A stretch of DNA of 13,224 bases from an uncultured Clostridia bacterium (lineage in GTDB: Bacteria > Bacillota > Clostridia > Oscillospirales > CAG-382). The stretch lies in the NCBI GenBank assembly GCA_947627335.1, contig CANQVQ010000045.1:1-13224 (forward strand). Reading direction: 5' to 3'. A program made the translations under genes and the position numbers. Shown piece by piece: positions 6,749 through 13,224 of the stretch (within the stretch, counting starts at the first letter, position 1; each line of letters starts with the position of its first letter). Below the pieces are notes generated by a model. The model made no database searches and was not told where the DNA came from. It saw only the letters and a list, made by a program, of their open reading frames with translations.

Positions 6749-9271
6749 CTACAGGAACAGCACCGACAGCACCCACACCGGCACCTGCCAGCAGCACTGG
6801 AACAGCAGCGCACGTCCCGCGCCGAACGCGGCCAGATCGCCGGTCAGCGCGAGGAATCCGACCGCAAGCACCGAAAGCAGCATCGAAACCACCGAAACGA
6901 TCGCGTTGCAGCGCGTGACGTGCCGCACCCGGTCGCAGAGCGAGAACATACACAGGAAATTGTGCAGCGACGAACTGCACACCACGCCGCCCGCCGCACG
7001 GGCGGTATTCCCGGCGATCTCGTCCGGCGAATCCTGCTTGAGCACCGCGATCGGGCATTTGCGGAAATGCACGGAAGCGCTGACCAGCTCGTTGGTGATG
7101 TTCGGGTCCATAGTCTTGACGCCGAGGCACATCCCCGCACGGTAGAGGTCCTGCAGAAGCTGGTCGAACCGGGGGTTGACGCGGTAGCGGACGTAGAACT
7201 TCGCCGCAAGCTGCTCGTCGATGACGACGTACATCACCGACCCGACGCCGCTTTCGTACCCGTCGTCGCCCTGGTCGACCGGCGCGTCGAAGCGGTAGCG
7301 GCGCAGGTAGCTGCGCTTGCCGAGGAAGATGTGCCGCCCGTCGATGGCGACGCAGATGCCGTCGGCGACGTTTTCGATGACCCGGGCGGAGGTCGGCTTT
7401 TCGATCGCCCCGTCGATCATGCGGGCGGTCACCCGTGCGAGCGGTCCGCCGAGGTAGGCGAACACACGCGCCACATCCGGGATGACCTTATCGATGCGGT
7501 AATCGCCGTAGGTCTTGACGCTCGTGATGTTGACCATGCTCGGCGGGAAGACCTCCGTATCGGCGAAGGACAGTTCGGACGCCATCGCGTACTCCTCCGC
7601 GATATTTCCGCCGATGAATCCGCCCGAGCACTTCTTCCCCTTGCGGGTCGCCGACGCGAGCGGCAGGGAGATCAGGAAGAACACGGCGGAAGGCGTCGCG
7701 AACGCGACGACGGCGGCGAAGGCGCGGAACGCTTCGTCCGCCCGTGCGCCCCGCCAGAACAGGATCCCGCACAGCGCACACGCCAGAAGCAGCAGCGCCG
7801 GGGTCAGAAAATGCAGCAGATCGTAGTATTTCGGACGTGCGCTGACCCGTTCGGCGAACCCGTCGATGAAGTCCGCACGGCGGACCGTGTAGATCTCGCT
7901 GTCCTCATACAGGTACCGCCCGAACGCCTCGGATTCCTTGGCGACGTTTTCCGCCTTCTCCGCGACGTACTTCGGACGCTTGGACGAAACCACGCGGAAC
8001 GCGTGGAAATTCTGCGACGCGGCGAGCAGGTCCGACGCCGCCGCACACAGTGCGCAGAACCCGAGCGGCAGTCCGTACAGCCGCAGCGAGTCCACCGCCG
8101 GCTCCCCGACGACCAGCACCCCGGCGTACACCGCCATGCAGACCAATCCGCACACGAGCAGGCTTTCCGGCACCAGTTTCCGTGCGAACAGTCCGCGCAC
8201 CCCGCGTACCAACGCCGGCAGCACCGTCAACGCGCACAGGAACAACGCCTGCAGGTCCAGCAGCACATACAGCCGCACGCCCGCGCTCCCGCGGTTCAGC
8301 AGCGAGCCGAACAGCCCGTCCGAGCCGGAAAATTCCACCCAGAAAAGCAAAATCCCGGCGAGCAGGCAAAGCCCCAGCCGCAGCAGGGCGAGCCGCCGCT
8401 CCCGCAGCAGCTTTCCGCCGATCTCGATATTCTGCGAGCGGTTGGTATAGAGCAGCAGCGGGCGCTCCTTGGTCCGCCCGGACCGCACCCGTTCCTTTCG
8501 GACCGGCTCCTCCCCCCGGTCGCCGTCCTCCATCATGTCGAACGCGAGCCGGAGGTTCAGGTCCGTCTCGTCCATCTCCGGGCGGAGCGGCTCGACGTCC
8601 GTCTCCTCCGGGAACAGGGAGAGCTGCGCGTCGTCCTCCGGTTCGTCGGGGATCCCGCTTTCGACCACCTTTTTCCCGAGCGCTTCGTAGTCCCGGTCGA
8701 ACGTGGGGACCGGGCGGGGCTCCCGCCGCCGCTCCTTGAGGGTCATTTCGTCCCCGAGCGGGAACATCTCGGTCTGCCCGAGCAGGTCCAACTCCGGCTC
8801 GTCCTCCTCGTCCGAGAACCGTGCCGACGGGTCGGTCCCGACACGCTTTGCGAGCTCCTCGGCGCTGATGTCATCGGCGTCCCGCATGGCTTCCCGCAGT
8901 TTTTCGGTCCGCTTGGCGGCGGTCTGCGCGTTCGGGTCCAGATAGCCGAGCAGCTTGTCCCCCTGCAGGCTCTTGGCGAGCACCTCGCGAAGCTCCTGCG
9001 TGTCGCTCTTTTCGTCGCGGATCTCACGGGTGCTGTAGCGGTCGATCAGTTCGATGGTCTCCGCGTCCAGCGTGCGGGCGTCCGGCTTTTCGGGTTTTTC
9101 CGTACCGTCCGTCCCCTCGCCGATCGGCGGGGCGATGATGGTTTTGGTCAGACGCGCCTTTTCCGCCTCGCGCTTCTCCTGCAAGGCACGCGCCGCTTCG
9201 TTCTCCTCGTCCGCCTCCCGCAGGAGTTCGGAAATGTCCAATTCGCCGTTCTGTTCGTTCAAGCGTACCAC
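6749..9271 (-). CDS. P-type ATPase-like membrane protein lacking catalytic motifs, with long acidic N-terminal tail
   Basis: 840 aa. Residues 1-285 are hydrophilic, acidic, low-complexity and probably disordered, with QLSLF at 216-220. Eight membrane segments follow: about 293-312, 332-356, 369-389, 396-415, 485-506, 515-540, 786-809 and 818-840, spaced as in P1B-type ATPases. The fourth-to-fifth gap is a short actuator-like region without TGES. The sixth helix has the kinked TPS (526-528) where CPC/SPC sits. The large loop 541-785 keeps the order of a P/N domain: KKCSGG..., then D571-T-E-V-F where DKTGT is expected, GICVAIDGRHIFLGK (N-domain-like), YVVIDEQLAAKFYVRYRVNP, and KTMDPNIT where TGDN is expected. 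No GDGxND is found. A pumping cycle is therefore unlikely; a scaffold or regulator is inferred. Start: GTG 9271 abuts the rlmB stop (TAG). TTG 9262, with AGGTGG 5 nt upstream, is an equally good start (837 aa). Confidence 0.85.
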   Translation of the reverse strand: MVRLNEQNGELDISELLREADEENEAARALQEKREAEKARLTKTIIAPPIGEGTDGTEKPEKPDARTLDAETIELIDRYSTREIRDEKSDTQELREVLAKSLQGDKLLGYLDPNAQTAAKRTEKLREAMRDADDISAEELAKRVGTDPSARFSDEEDEPELDLLGQTEMFPLGDEMTLKERRREPRPVPTFDRDYEALGKKVVESGIPDEPEDDAQLSLFPEETDVEPLRPEMDETDLNLRLAFDMMEDGDRGEEPVRKERVRSGRTKERPLLLYTNRSQNIEIGGKLLRERRLALLRLGLCLLAGILLFWVEFSGSDGLFGSLLNRGSAGVRLYVLLDLQALFLCALTVLPALVRGVRGLFARKLVPESLLVCGLVCMAVYAGVLVVGEPAVDSLRLYGLPLGFCALCAAASDLLAASQNFHAFRVVSSKRPKYVAEKAENVAKESEAFGRYLYEDSEIYTVRRADFIDGFAERVSARPKYYDLLHFLTPALLLLACALCGILFWRGARADEAFRAFAAVVAFATPSAVFFLISLPLASATRKGKKCSGGFIGGNIAEEYAMASELSFADTEVFPPSMVNITSVKTYGDYRIDKVIPDVARVFAYLGGPLARVTARMIDGAIEKPTSARVIENVADGICVAIDGRHIFLGKRSYLRRYRFDAPVDQGDDGYESGVGSVMYVVIDEQLAAKFYVRYRVNPRFDQLLQDLYRAGMCLGVKTMDPNITNELVSASVHFRKCPIAVLKQDSPDEIAGNTARAAGGVVCSSSLHNFLCMFSLCDRVRHVTRCNAIVSVVSMLLSVLAVGFLALTGDLAAFGAGRALLFQCCWQVPVWVLSVLFL

Positions 9272-10048
9272 CTACCCCTTCGCAGCGCGATTGCGCTGCC
9301 TCGCCGCCTCAAAAAGCACGACCGCCGCCGCGTTTGAAACGTTGAGGGAATTGATTTTCCCGTACATCGGGATCCCGGTCAGGAAATCGCTCTGCTCCTT
9401 CAGCAAACGGGAAACGCCTTCCCCTTCGCTGCCCAGCAGCAACGCGATCTTCCCGCGAAAATCCTGTTCTTCGTAGGGCGTTCCGCCCATTTCCACCGCC
9501 CAGATCCACACCCCGTGCGCCTTGAGCGTTTCCATCGCGGACGCGAGATTCGCCGTCCGTGCGATCGGCACATGGAACACCGCGCCGGCGCTCGCCTTCG
9601 CGACCGTCCCGTTGACCCCGACGGCACGACGCTTCGGCAGGATGACCCCGTTCGCACCGGCACATTCCGCCGAACGCAGGATCGCACCGAGGTTGTGCGG
9701 GTCGGACACCCCGTCGAGCAGGACGTAAAACGGCTCCTGCCCGTCCGATTCGGTCTTTTCCAGCAGCTCCTGCACGGAAAGATAGGCGGTCTCCGCCGCG
9801 TAGGCGAGCACCCCCTGGTGCGCTCCGCCGCCCGACAGGGCGTCCAGCTTGCGCACGTCCGTTTCCAGAAGCGGAATCCCCTTCGCAAGCGCGAGCGCGC
9901 AGAGCGGCGAAAGCGAGCCGTCCCGCTCCCCGCTTCGGATCAGCACCCGATCCACCTGCCGTCCGCTTTTCAGCAGTTCCGTCACGGCGTTCCGCCCGAT
10001 GAACAGTCCGTCCTGCCCGTTCGGGACTTCCCGTCGGTTCTTTTCCAT
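9272..10048 (-). CDS. rlmB: 23S rRNA (guanosine-2'-O-)-methyltransferase RlmB-type, SpoU/TrmH family
   Basis: 258 aa. Uses S-adenosylmethionine to methylate a ribose 2'-OH in 23S rRNA (G2251 in E. coli). N-terminal substrate-binding domain (about 14-90) with LFIGRNAVTELL and GGGAHQGVLAY. The knotted SPOUT domain holds motif 1 DPHNLGAILRSAE (Asn119, Arg125), motif 2 LLLGSEGEGVS (Glu208) and motif 3 IPMYGKINSLNVSNAAAVVLFE (Ser234-Asn236), all intact. ATG 10048 has AAGGA 9 nt upstream. It lies 38 nt downstream of the BioY-like gene, with no clear promoter in the gap. Its stop touches the start of the P-type ATPase-like gene, so the two are very probably co-translated. RlmB and the tRNA enzyme TrmH share these motifs. 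The N-terminal domain and length favour RlmB (YacO). Confidence 0.93.
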   Translation of the reverse strand: MEKNRREVPNGQDGLFIGRNAVTELLKSGRQVDRVLIRSGERDGSLSPLCALALAKGIPLLETDVRKLDALSGGGAHQGVLAYAAETAYLSVQELLEKTESDGQEPFYVLLDGVSDPHNLGAILRSAECAGANGVILPKRRAVGVNGTVAKASAGAVFHVPIARTANLASAMETLKAHGVWIWAVEMGGTPYEEQDFRGKIALLLGSEGEGVSRLLKEQSDFLTGIPMYGKINSLNVSNAAAVVLFEAARQRNRAAKG

Positions 10049-10086
10049 GTCCGCATTTCCTTCCTATTAATTAAAAGATCGTCCGT

Positions 10087-10596
10087 TCACACCGCACGGT
10101 GCAGGTTCGGCGACGCGAGCAGCGCCAGCAGTGCGTCCGTCCCGAACAGGAAGAACCGCCGCCCGAACTGTTCCTGCAGTACGGCGGAAAATCCCGTCCC
10201 CGTCCGAACGACTTGCCAGATCACGCCGACGCCGAAGAACAGCAGGAACGCCGCACACAGCCCGACGAACGTCGCGAGATACGGGTACCGCCGAAGCCCC
10301 TTCCGCGTCGCGGCGACCGCAAACGCGCACAGCAGCAGCGAAAGCAGGAACCCTCCGCTCCCGCCGAGCAGCACCCCGTACCCGCTCGCAAGCCCCGGGT
10401 ACACCGGCAGCCAAAGCCCCGCGAACAGGTACAGCCCCGCCGCGAGCAGCGCGAACATCGGCTCGAGCGCCACGCCGGAGAGCAGCAGCACGGCGACCGC
10501 CGGGGACATTCCGCCGACGCTGTATCCGCCGAGCGCGCAGGCGCCGAACGCGAACACGACCGCCCCGCAGAACTGCCTTGCCGTTTTGTTTTTCAT
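10087..10596 (-). CDS. Divergent BioY-like membrane protein (ECF transporter S component?)
   Basis: 169 aa with five to six hydrophobic helices (about 8-25, 30-40, 45-62, 78-97, 104-127, 145-160). The stretch AGLYLFAGLWLPVYPG, followed by GVLLGGSGGFLL, matches the typical BioY core (YLLLG-LPVFAGG and GPTGGYL). BioY captures biotin in the membrane, alone or with EcfA/EcfT. Oddities: it is shorter than the usual ~190 aa, the N-terminal PVP-TLQ motif is missing, and in the C-terminal D-x-x-K motif only the Asp is kept (Asp154; position +3 is Leu157). The ligand may therefore differ. ATG 10596 has AAGGAG 10 nt upstream. It is the first gene of the minus-strand operon with rlmB and the ATPase-like gene. 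No EcfA, EcfT or biotin gene is in view. A small 5-bp hairpin (10624-10637) lies in its leader; I found no clear promoter. Confidence 0.7.
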   Translation of the reverse strand: MKNKTARQFCGAVVFAFGACALGGYSVGGMSPAVAVLLLSGVALEPMFALLAAGLYLFAGLWLPVYPGLASGYGVLLGGSGGFLLSLLLCAFAVAATRKGLRRYPYLATFVGLCAAFLLFFGVGVIWQVVRTGTGFSAVLQEQFGRRFFLFGTDALLALLASPNLHRAV

Positions 10597-10652
10597 GCGC
10601 AGCCCTCTCCTTTACAAAACTTTTGCGATTTTTCGCAGAAAAACGGATCCAT

Positions 10653-11036
10653 CACGCCCGTTTGCACGAAACCGAATTTTTACCGAACCTTTATTTCTAC
10701 ACAGCGCTACGCCCGTGCAAACAGGCGCAAAGCACCTGTTTGCACGAAACCGTAACCCGTAGTTCTCCCTTAGCTATACGTTCATTCCCAACACAGCACC
10801 ACGCCCGGGCAAGCAGGCGGTTCACGCCCGTTTGCACGAAACCGAATTTTTACCGAACGTTCATTTCCACAGGCACCACGCTTGGGCAAACAGGTGCCTC
10901 CGCACCTGTTTGCACGAAACCGAACTTTCACCGAACGTTCATTTCCACAGGAACCACGCTTGGGCAAACAGGTGCCTCCGCACCTGTTTGCACGAAACCG
11001 AAACCCGTACTTCTCCATTAGCTATACGTTTATACG
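10653..11036. repeat. Tandem hairpin array, 78-bp period, with two unit types
   Basis: TTTGCACGAAACCG occurs five times, starting at 10661, 10739, 10831, 10909 and 10987 (steps of 78, 92, 78 and 78). Units cut at the CCG: type A 10672-10749, type B 10750-10841 (92 bp), A 10842-10919, A 10920-10997, then a truncated B from 10998 (ACCCGTA, TTCTCC, TTAGCTATACGTT shared with the first B). Each unit junction carries a hairpin: 10714-10746 (12-bp stem), 10807-10837 (imperfect), 10886-10913 and 10964-10991 (12-bp stems GCAAACAGGTGC/GCACCTGTTTGC, loop CTCC). A right arm alone remains at 10653-10668. One stem pair covaries: T10895-A10904 against C10818-G10826. The array fills the space between divergent operons. 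Open frames crossing it are by-products of the 78 = 3 x 26 period. Confidence 0.9.
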
Positions 11037-11077
11037 GTTTCAGTATAACATATCCGCAGAAAAAACGCAAGATGCTG

Positions 11078-11105
11078 TTGACTTTTTTTGCGAACAATTT
11101 ATAAT
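11078..11105 (+). promoter_or_regulatory. Sigma-A promoter of the serine hydrolase operon
   Basis: TTGACT (11078-11083), a 16-bp T-rich spacer and perfect TATAAT (11100-11105). The start point is near 11112, about 27 nt before the ATG, with AAAGGAAG at 11123-11130 as ribosome site. It lies about 40 bp past the last repeat unit. Confidence 0.85.
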
Positions 11106-11138
11106 GAATGGAAAGAAAAGCGAAAGGAAGTTTTTCCG

Positions 11139-12512
11139 ATGTCCGTCACCTATTCCGCCGGGTGCGACCCGAACGCCATCCAAGCCTACCTGAACCGAGC
11201 GATCCGCGACGGCGCGACCCTGCGCGCCTTCCGGCTCTACCGCAAAGGCGAAACGGCGTCCGCCGACCTCGCCCCCTACCGCCCGGACGACCGACAGCAC
11301 CTCTATTCCCTCTCGAAGTCCTTCACCTCCGTCGCCGTCGGCATCGCGCAGGACCTCGGGCTCCTGCGGACGGACGAACGGATGCTGGACCTCTTCCCGG
11401 ACTGCGCTCCGCCGGAAATTTCGGAGAATCTCGCCGCAATGACGCTCGGCGACGTGCTTTCCATGCAGTCCGGTCACGAAGTCTGCCACCTCGACAAAAT
11501 GCGCTTCTCCGAGGACGCGGTCAGGACCTTCCTCGCCATGCCGGTGGTTTACAGACCCGGTACGCGGTTCGTCTATTCGACCGGGGGGACCTGCGTCTGC
11601 GGTGCGGCGGTGGAGAAGCGTGCCGGAATGCCGTTTGCGGACTTCCTGCAGAAATACCTGTTCGATAAGCTGGAGATTCCCCGCCCGCGGGCGGTCTGCA
11701 CGGCGGACGGTCGCCACTGCGGCGGGATCGGCATTTACCTGTCCGTGGACGAGGTCTACCGATTCGGACAAATGCTGCTGGCGGGCGGCGTGTACGGCGG
11801 CGAACGCATCGTCAGCGAAGCCTACCTCCGCAAGGCGACCTCCCGCGTCGCCGACACGACCGACGACGGCTCCGAGGACTGGAACGTCGGGTACGGCTAC
11901 CAATTCTGGCGCAACGCCCGCGGGGGCTTCCGCGGGGACGGCGCGTTCGGGCAGTTGTGCGTCGTCCTGCCGGAGGAGGACACGCTGTTCGTCCAATTCG
12001 CCGAACTCGGCAGTATGCAGGCGGAGCTCACGTCCATCTACCAACTGCTGGACGAGATCTGCGAAAGCCCGTCGAAGCCCTGCGTCGGCGGATTTGCCGA
12101 CGTCCATTCCCCCCTGCCCGGCGGACGGTTCGCGCCGAAAACCTACGCGTTCGCGCCCAATCCGACGGGCGTCCGTGCGGCGACGCTGACCGTCGGCGGG
12201 GACGGCGTGCTGACCGTTCGGTTCGAGACGGACTACGGCGTGCAGCTGCTTCGCGCAGGCGGCGGAACTTGGACGGAGAGCGCGCCGATGCTCAGACTCT
12301 GCCGCCCGACCATTTCCCAGCTCGACCCGCATTACGGCTGGATCGAGACCTTGCGCCTGCGCTCCTCCTTCGCCGTCGAAGGGGATTCGGTCCGCGTCGT
12401 CTGCCGCCACGGCGACGCCCCGCACACCCAAACGTTGGTCTTTTCCCCGGACGCCCTGCGCCTGACCGTCAACGTCGGCGACCAGCCGGTCGGCGAACTT
12501 CGGGGATGCTGA
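11139..12512 (+). CDS. Beta-lactamase-fold serine hydrolase (class C/esterase VIII-like), no signal peptide
   Basis: 457 aa. The N-terminal ~300 residues carry the class C penicillin-recognising pattern: S57-L-S-K60 (nucleophile and general base), Y146-S-T148 in place of Y-x-N, and GDGAFGQ (266-272) in place of the HxG/KTG strand. WNVGYGYQFW and VYGGERIVSEAYL are typical of this fold. Residues about 320-457 form a beta-rich C-terminal extension as in some peptidases and esterases of this superfamily. Target unknown: D-amino-acid peptide, ester or beta-lactam are all possible. ATG 11139 was preferred to ATG 11088 because AAAGGAAG is 8 nt upstream and the earlier start would precede the -10 box. 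No signal peptide or membrane helix is seen, so it should be cytosolic, unlike PBPs. One base separates its stop from the next gene. Confidence 0.87.
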   Translation: MSVTYSAGCDPNAIQAYLNRAIRDGATLRAFRLYRKGETASADLAPYRPDDRQHLYSLSKSFTSVAVGIAQDLGLLRTDERMLDLFPDCAPPEISENLAAMTLGDVLSMQSGHEVCHLDKMRFSEDAVRTFLAMPVVYRPGTRFVYSTGGTCVCGAAVEKRAGMPFADFLQKYLFDKLEIPRPRAVCTADGRHCGGIGIYLSVDEVYRFGQMLLAGGVYGGERIVSEAYLRKATSRVADTTDDGSEDWNVGYGYQFWRNARGGFRGDGAFGQLCVVLPEEDTLFVQFAELGSMQAELTSIYQLLDEICESPSKPCVGGFADVHSPLPGGRFAPKTYAFAPNPTGVRAATLTVGGDGVLTVRFETDYGVQLLRAGGGTWTESAPMLRLCRPTISQLDPHYGWIETLRLRSSFAVEGDSVRVVCRHGDAPHTQTLVFSPDALRLTVNVGDQPVGELRGC

Positions 12513-12513
12513 T

Positions 12514-13224
12514 ATGGCGCTGCTGCTTGCCCCCGCCGGAAGCCCGGAAGCCCTGCGTGCCGCAATCGACGCGGGTGCGGACGAGGTCTACCTCGGCGGA
12601 CTTCGGTTCAATGCCCGTGCCGGGGCTAAAAATTTCACGCGGGAACAGCTCGTCGACGCCGGTCGGCTCTGCCGGGACGCGCACGTCCGCCTGCTGTACG
12701 CCCTCAATACGCTCTTTTTCGACCGCGAACTGCCGGACGCGCTCGCCGAAGCGGATTTCCTGCAAAAGGAAGTCCGCCCGGACGCGTACATCCTCCAGGA
12801 CCTGGGCTTGGCGAAACGGCTGAAGGAGAAATACCTCGACGCCGTCCTCCACGCGAGCACGCAGCTTCGCGTCCATTCGTCCGCCGGCGGGAAACTGCTG
12901 CGGGAGCTGGGCTTTTCGCGGGTCGTGCTCGCCCGCGAGATGGCGCGGGAGGACGTCGCGTCGTTCGTGCGGGACGCGGGAGTGGACAGCGAGGTGTTCG
13001 TCCACGGTGCGCTTTGCGTGTGCGAGAGCGGCGGGTGCCTGTTTTCCGCCATGGTTGGCAAGCGGAGCGGCAACCGGGGGGAGTGCGCCCAGCCCTGCCG
13101 CCTGCCCTATCGGGGCGCGGACCCCTATCCCCTGTCGCTGCGGGACAACTGCTTAGCGCCGGTGCTGGAGGACCTGTGCTCCCTCGGCGTGACGGCGCTC
13201 AAGATCGAGGGGCGCATGAAGTCC
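12514..13224 (+). CDS. U32-family protein (peptidase U32 / TrhP-RlhA type), 3' end beyond the window
   Basis: 237 residues visible. Begins MALLLAPAGSPEALRAAIDAGADEVYLGG, the standard U32 N-terminus, then STQLRVHS, the U32 signature EVFVHGALC....GGC at 160-178, further conserved cysteines C191 and C195 (GECAQPCRLPY), and LKIEGRMKS at the edge. The cysteines C168, C175, C191 and C195 match those conserved in this family. Members are annotated as collagenase-like peptidases; characterised relatives such as TrhP (tRNA) and RlhA (23S rRNA) act in prephenate-dependent RNA hydroxylation. The RNA role is inferred here. ATG 12514 comes 1 nt after the hydrolase stop with GGGGA 7 nt upstream, so the two are co-transcribed and probably coupled. 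Confidence 0.93.
   Translation, partial: MALLLAPAGSPEALRAAIDAGADEVYLGGLRFNARAGAKNFTREQLVDAGRLCRDAHVRLLYALNTLFFDRELPDALAEADFLQKEVRPDAYILQDLGLAKRLKEKYLDAVLHASTQLRVHSSAGGKLLRELGFSRVVLAREMAREDVASFVRDAGVDSEVFVHGALCVCESGGCLFSAMVGKRSGNRGECAQPCRLPYRGADPYPLSLRDNCLAPVLEDLCSLGVTALKIEGRMKS

Noticed and set aside
6440..9337. 965-codon open frame on the plus strand opposite the ATPase-like and lipoprotein genes
   Set aside because: Antisense shadow of GC-rich coding DNA: rich in Arg, His, Gln and Pro, no domain-like pattern, and it runs across two real genes and a promoter.
10597..10652. Promoter or BirA operator for the BioY-like gene
   Set aside because: No convincing -10/-35 pair or biotin-repressor-type inverted repeat could be found; only a 5-bp hairpin at 10624-10637 and the ribosome site.
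10653..11036. CRISPR array
   Set aside because: The period is 78 bp and the whole unit is repeated, including the stretches that would be spacers; no cas genes are in the window.
10782..11104. Repeat proteins with 26-residue units (both strands)
   Set aside because: The 78-bp period is a multiple of three and keeps several frames open by chance; no ribosome site, and the frames break at the 92-bp unit.
11040..12431. 463-codon minus-strand open frame
   Set aside because: Antisense to the serine hydrolase, which has a good promoter, ribosome site and SxxK motif.

Overview
The window is GC-rich, tightly packed bacterial DNA with Gram-positive signals: near-consensus sigma-A promoters with 16-17 bp spacers, purine-rich Shine-Dalgarno sites, a lipoprotein and a PBP5-type DD-carboxypeptidase. 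Codon use is strongly GC-biased. The gene types suggest a high-GC Clostridia (Oscillospirales/Ruminococcaceae-like) chromosome. No phylogenetic marker was tested, so that placement is inference.

Left part (1-4631). guaA (GMP synthase, minus strand, cut by the window edge) diverges from a plus-strand D-alanyl-D-alanine carboxypeptidase. A perfect TTGACA-17-TATAAT promoter overlaps the carboxypeptidase stop and drives pgi (glucose-6-phosphate isomerase). As written, pgi is broken: about 28 nt encoding the PGI signature 1 are missing and the frame shifts at about 3023. Two small genes follow, a 136-aa P-loop protein and a 144-aa four-helix membrane protein, overlapping by ATGA.

Middle (4632-6748). 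A roughly 490-nt convergent intergenic region carries a run of strong hairpins that look like dispersed repeats and terminators. Then comes a minus-strand lipoprotein with an AlgX/DHHW (SGNH-like) layout in which the nucleophile serine appears to be lost. It has its own good promoter.

Right-centre (6749-10596), minus-strand operon: a divergent BioY-like membrane protein, rlmB (23S rRNA 2'-O-methyltransferase), then an 840-aa protein with P1B-type P-type ATPase topology. That protein lacks every canonical catalytic motif (TGES, KTGT of DKTGT, TGDN, GDGxND) and has a long acidic cytoplasmic tail. It is abutted to rlmB with zero spacing and is the most unusual gene here.

Right (10597-13224). 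A 78-bp-period tandem array of hairpin units (about 10653-11036) separates the minus-strand operon from a plus-strand operon of a beta-lactamase-fold serine hydrolase without a signal peptide and a U32-family protein (cut by the window end).

The genes are mostly housekeeping: purine synthesis, cell wall, glycolysis and rRNA modification. I see no transposase, phage, CRISPR, tRNA or rRNA gene. The candidates for undescribed biology are the rlmB-linked P-type ATPase pseudoenzyme and the covarying hairpin array.
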